Below are positions 59,851 through 64,000 of a stretch of DNA of 64,000 bases, piece after piece. The notes under the pieces are model-generated. The model ran no database searches. It was not told where the DNA came from and saw only the letters and a list, made by a program, of their open reading frames with translations. Numbering within the stretch: the stretch's first letter is position 1; every line of letters begins with the position of its first letter. The translations under genes and the position numbers were made by a program. This DNA comes from Apostichopus japonicus (taxonomy: Eukaryota > Echinodermata > Holothuroidea > Aspidochirotida > Stichopodidae): positions 5,230,501 through 5,294,500 of the forward strand of contig NC_092569.1 in the NCBI RefSeq assembly GCF_037975245.1, given 5' to 3'.

Positions 59851-61694
59851 TCATAGAGCGTCTGGGTGGCATATTATATTGTCAGCCGACATTGCAAATG
59901 TTACAGTATAGACCATAAGGTAGCAGTCAGTCAATAGCGTCTCAATTATATTTTCAAAAGTTTCAAACATAGGGCATGTTTGGAAGAAAAATGTTCGATA
60001 TACTTTCGACCAAGCATACTACATTATACGAAGGCTGAGAAACATCATGTTGGTATTATTAGTCAATGTTTATTATAACACGTCTGTATCTATACACACA
60101 AGTATTGCATTTGTGTGCGTACACATGCATATGCTGTATCATACAGAATTAGTATACCCGTATACCTACTCCATTATCACCTTTTCATACGACCATCAAT
60201 CATTTTTGCCAATAGCTTTTGTGTTTAATTACCGAAGTAAACCTCAAATTTTGTAAATAAAGTTTCGTACGATTGAGTTCAAGCCATCATCATGTGTATA
60301 TACCAGAACTTCAGAATCATTACTCTATATAGTTCGCATAAAACAACGAACTCTCTATAACCTGTGGACTTGACGGAATCGAATGCGTAACATTACTTCC
60401 AGTGAATAAAATGTACTTTATATAGCGGGTTTCTAGGAACGTAGATATTTATTACCGGAAAGATTTGTGTACATATATAAAGGAAAGGGGTGACTGGCCG
60501 CAACTCTGCAGGCCGAGCCCCTCGATTTGTTCTTTACCGCATTGTTTGATGAAATTAAAACTCGGTCGATAGAATGACCGAGGAAACCAAAAAAAAAAGA
60601 AAAAAGGAAAGCTAATACCTTCGTTACTGTTGCAAAGTGTAATAAATTGTCTAGTTTTGCGATTACTTAAATTCATTCAGTCATTAAAGAGAAAGAGCCA
60701 TTTTATATGAATGCAACTGTTATATTTGATTCTCAATTTGAAATGGTAAAGCTTTTATATTTTTCTTCAATTTTTTTCTTTACACTTTTCAAAATATATA
60801 AACTGGTATAGGTTTGTTTCGTGTTATTTTCCTCCCATCGAAGGGGCGTATACTTTATGAGCAACTATAAATGAAATAATCTTAATAGTTTGATTGTTAT
60901 GTCTTTCTTTCCGTCCCCACTGGAAATTAAACCATAATAGTTAAAAGTGTTGTATAATATCGCTCGTTATTACAATTTTCTTAACCTTTTCCCTTATTTT
61001 CTATATTTAGAAAGAACAACGCATATATCGCACTCTTAGTCAATCTGCTATAACGTAAACACACGCGTTTTATATATTCCAAGGAATGTTATATTTCTAT
61101 ATATGCGAAGAAGAAAACATCATACTCTAAGGAAAGCCACTCTGGTTTTTACAATGTGAATGTAATGCATTTCTCAATGTATGTGACATCGGCTTAAACT
61201 CCACCACCATCCAGTCCGAGAGAGGGGGGGGGGGCAATAAATTACACCTTAACCAATTGGACACTTACTGTACCAACAAAACCTACAAGAACAGGGAAAC
61301 TTTCCACTTCCTGTGATACCATCCAACCCCCTCCCACCCCTTCTGACCCTGTTAACATACTTGCACCTTTTATTTAGGTCAACTTCTGTCCAATTGCAAG
61401 CTCACTCACCAACTTACGCACATTGAGAGAAGAAGAAAAAAGAAAGCAGAGGGAACCCCCTCCCAGGGGTATTTGCTTTTAAATACATTATATATATGCA
61501 GCAGAAGAGTTGTTTGCAAGCTAATAACGCTGGCTGAAGTTCATATTGCAGATGGAGAGAGAATAATTCTAAACAGAGTCAGTGGTTACATGGTTTCATG
61601 ACTGGGAATCATGTGACATAACACCACAACGATGAAAGAAAGAGAGAGGGACATTGTTTCTCATTTATTTTGCTCACTATAACAACAGGGAACC
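59851..61694. other. Intergenic DNA, no gene recognised
   Basis: No gene supported. An A-rich run lies at 60588-60607 and a G-run at about 61225-61233. ORFs are short and lack domains. Confidence 0.4.
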
Positions 61695-62160
61695 GAATCT
61701 GCATTTGAAATGATCCATGCGATATTTTGACATTTGACCTCTTCCTACAACAAATGACATTTGACCTCCACCCAAAATAATAGGTTTCTTGTACTCACTA
61801 TAAGAAAGACACATTCCAGATATGAACTATGTGAGGTTTGTGTTTATAAGGCTTTACAGAGTGTGACCTTTGTTGCCCACAAATGACCTTTGACCTCCAC
61901 CAAAAACAATAAGGTTCTTGTACTCATTATAGGGAAGCCACATGTAAAATATGAGAGATATCGTGGAGGTATCGTGTTAACAAGGATTTCAAGTTTTGAC
62001 CCCTGGTGACCTTACATGAACTCTGACCTACACCAAATTGTGTTCTTTTATTAATTATGGGGAAGCCAAATGCCAAATATGAGAACTGCAGAGGTTACCA
62101 ATCTTGAGATATCATGTTTACAGGCTAGGGCACACACACATACAGACACACACCCATACA
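61695..62160 (+). repeat. Degenerate repeat of about 130 bp with TTTGACCTCCACC core
   Basis: The block (TTTGACCTCCACCxAAAxxAATA, then TTCTTGTACTCA, then a GAAGCCACAT-like and an AAATATGAG segment) occurs about three times, near 61762, 61889 and 62024. It ends in a (CA)n-like tail at 62132-62158. This looks like a dispersed tandem-type repeat. I cannot name its family. Confidence 0.7.
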
Positions 62161-62944
62161 CTAACGCGCCAACTTGACTGCATAGGTTACTTGCCTAACT
62201 ATGGGCAAGTAACCAAACGGTTGAATTACTGAAGAGAAATGACGTAAACGTGAGTCAGCGCCATAAGTTGGCATCAAGTTGTTCGCAGACTCTACTAATA
62301 TTCGCCCCGTCTCGCACGAAAGTGCCTCGCCGCATGTGTCCAAGTCAGTTAATTTTTATAGTCCAGTAAACGGAACGAGCACTTTGGTTTGATTTTGTGT
62401 ATGATATGATATACCCATGGTACACCACCCCTTGTATGCTTTCTTTTGTCAACCTATACACAGACATGCCCCCAGAGCAGCCTCACATTAGCCCAAATGA
62501 CCAACTTCAAATACCGCTCATTATTTCGGCATAATAGTTCTAGTTTAAGTATTTTTTTTTTAAATCCCTATCAGCAGTGACCCATTTAATATACATCAAA
62601 TGCACGGACTTCCATGGTTTATGAAAATAGCCTGCTTTTTTGATGGAGCATTTATTAACCAGTAACAGTACAATCCAGGTTGGGGTTGCTGGCCCAGTAT
62701 TCCGATTCTCCAAAAGAAAAAAAAAATCACGAGAGAGCTCTTGTCCTACTTAGGCGGTTTTTTCAACTCTATGGTATGCGATATTGTAGGTTGTCTTTTC
62801 AACTTTTAACAGAGTTCAAGTTACAGTCGTGTTTGTACCGCAGAGAAAATGCTGCACCAAAAACTGGTAACGTAAAGAAACTCGTAGAAAATTCCCTGGC
62901 CTAATCCAGTGATATTGATCAGTTGAAGGACTTCGTCATCGAAC
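62161..62944. other. Intergenic DNA, no gene recognised
   Basis: No gene supported. The 74-codon ORF at 62680-62904 next to the MITE shows no domain. Confidence 0.4.
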
Positions 62945-63198
62945 TTAAAGGTATGCTGTATTGGCCCCAAATATGCTAGCTATTCAAATATGGTCACCTT
63001 TTCATCAAAATTCTTAAACTGTTTTTATTACAACCTTCGAGGAAATTTTCCTCACTGGGACCTTTCAGTCATCTTGTGTGTTCCTTAAAAATGTCTGAAA
63101 ACAATTTGGAGAGTAAAGATCTCCAGGAAAGTACTTTTTGAAAACTTCTAGCAATTATAGCGTGCTATAATTTGGGGCCTATACTTGACTACCTTTAC
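62945..63198. mobile_element. Second copy of the TTAA-flanked MITE
   Basis: It starts TTAAAGGTATGCTGTATTGG and ends, inverted, GTAAAGGTAGTCAAGTATAGG-like, so the right TTAA has become TTAC. Internal segments such as TTTTCCTCACTGGGACCTTT and AAAGTACTTTTTGAAAACTT correspond to the copy at 51630-51865. The ends are similar but this copy is slightly longer. Confidence 0.7.
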
Positions 63199-64000
63199 GG
63201 GCTCGGACTGCCTGTGGACAAGCGCGTATAATGATTATACATAGAGTACATATTGTCTGGATATTTAAATAAGTATAGCGATTGATATGAGAGCCAAAAA
63301 TGATTTTACCTTTCATAGATGTAAGAGTACTTTCAAATCCTTCGATATGTTTTTTATTACATAAATACATATACCAGTGTACATATTACACAGTCGTGTA
63401 TATGAAAACAGAGAATTAGGACCCTATTCTTGACACTTATAGCTTGCATCGAAATGTGAGTCTATACTCCTGAGTGAAATTAAATGTTTACAGATTTGAA
63501 AGAGGGGAATTCAAACTCCCGCACTCAAAATATTGCGAAGACAGGATATGGTCAGTTTTGAGAATGAAAGCGGTATACCCTCGATTATTGACGAAAACGT
63601 ACCCTGATTATCTTTTGTAACAAACCGACCGCAAAGTATTGTTTTATGTAAATAACAAGTTCAGATTGAGCAATATGAATGCTAACACCTTGAACTTGTA
63701 CAGCCTATATACAGTTAACCTTGATGTGTTATGTAATTACTCTCTATTGGTAAACATACCACCGATATTTGATACACTATACAATCCGTTCCTTGTTTCT
63801 TTAAACTTTAATCCTATTCCTGCTCATCATCAAATTTGATCTGAAAATACTCTTTGAGGAAATTTAGTCACTGATTGAAAGTTTATATTAGATTTACTGT
63901 CTTCCTGCCAGTGTTGAACCACGACGTATATGACTCCGTATAGGCATCTAGGTACATCTCTTGGTAATGGCTATAGAAGAATTACAATACGGTGAGAAGG
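63199..64000. other. Window edge, no gene recognised
   Basis: No supported gene. ORFs at 63179-63370 and 63639-63839 lack domains. Anything that starts here may continue past the window end. Confidence 0.4.

Noticed and set aside
59318-59856. Repetitive ORFs across the 71-bp array, and the array itself as a CRISPR-like locus
   Set aside because: The ORFs repeat with the minisatellite. The array has no unique spacers between repeats, and the DNA is animal.

Overview
This window is non-coding, AT-rich animal genomic DNA dominated by transposable elements. There is no bacterial gene organisation. Long ORFs are almost absent, coding fragments are bounded by GT/AG splice signals, and homopolymer C/G runs, (TA)n and (CA)n tracts, tRNA-derived SINE-like copies and several classes of eukaryotic transposon are present. 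The one intact long gene belongs to a Ty3/gypsy-like retrotransposon with integrase before reverse transcriptase (the Gmr1-like arrangement, first described from deuterostomes). Together with a Ginger-type DNA transposon and a copia remnant, this suggests a marine invertebrate, most likely a deuterostome such as an echinoderm or hemichordate. The species cannot be fixed from the sequence.

Layout. 1-6 kb: an inverted-repeat element built of palindrome-bearing direct repeats (1971-2766), a SINE-like copy (about 4440-4664) and a complete non-autonomous hAT-like element with a perfect 8-bp target duplication (4823-5379). 6.2-6.9 kb: a roughly 620-bp pyrimidine-only tract. 7-22 kb: mostly unassignable DNA with microsatellites. 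22-27 kb: an interspersed repeat (22.03 kb), two weak candidate first exons on the minus strand (22.6 and 26.7 kb), a minus-strand copia remnant with putative LTR, initiator-tRNA-Met-type primer site and broken gag (24.2-25.0 kb), and a tRNA-derived SINE (26.9-27.07 kb).

31.1-39.4 kb holds the centrepiece: a complete 8,278-bp LTR retrotransposon. It has 1,772-bp LTRs with no difference found by eye, a 5-bp target duplication, PBS, PPT and one uninterrupted ORF encoding Gag, protease, integrase, reverse transcriptase and RNase H, in that order. All catalytic residues looked for are present, so it looks recently inserted and potentially competent. No envelope gene is visible.

47.2-53.6 kb holds a decayed 6.4-kb Ginger1-like DNA transposon: TGT-starting inverted ends, CCGG duplication and a spliced, broken, integrase-like transposase on the minus strand. 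A TTAA-flanked MITE is nested in one of its introns, and a 162-codon ORF of unknown origin lies near its other end. A second copy of that MITE is at 62.95-63.2 kb. The remainder (55-62 kb) carries tandem arrays: a 265-bp duplication, a 22-bp array, a 71-bp minisatellite and a roughly 130-bp repeat. No host gene could be established with confidence.
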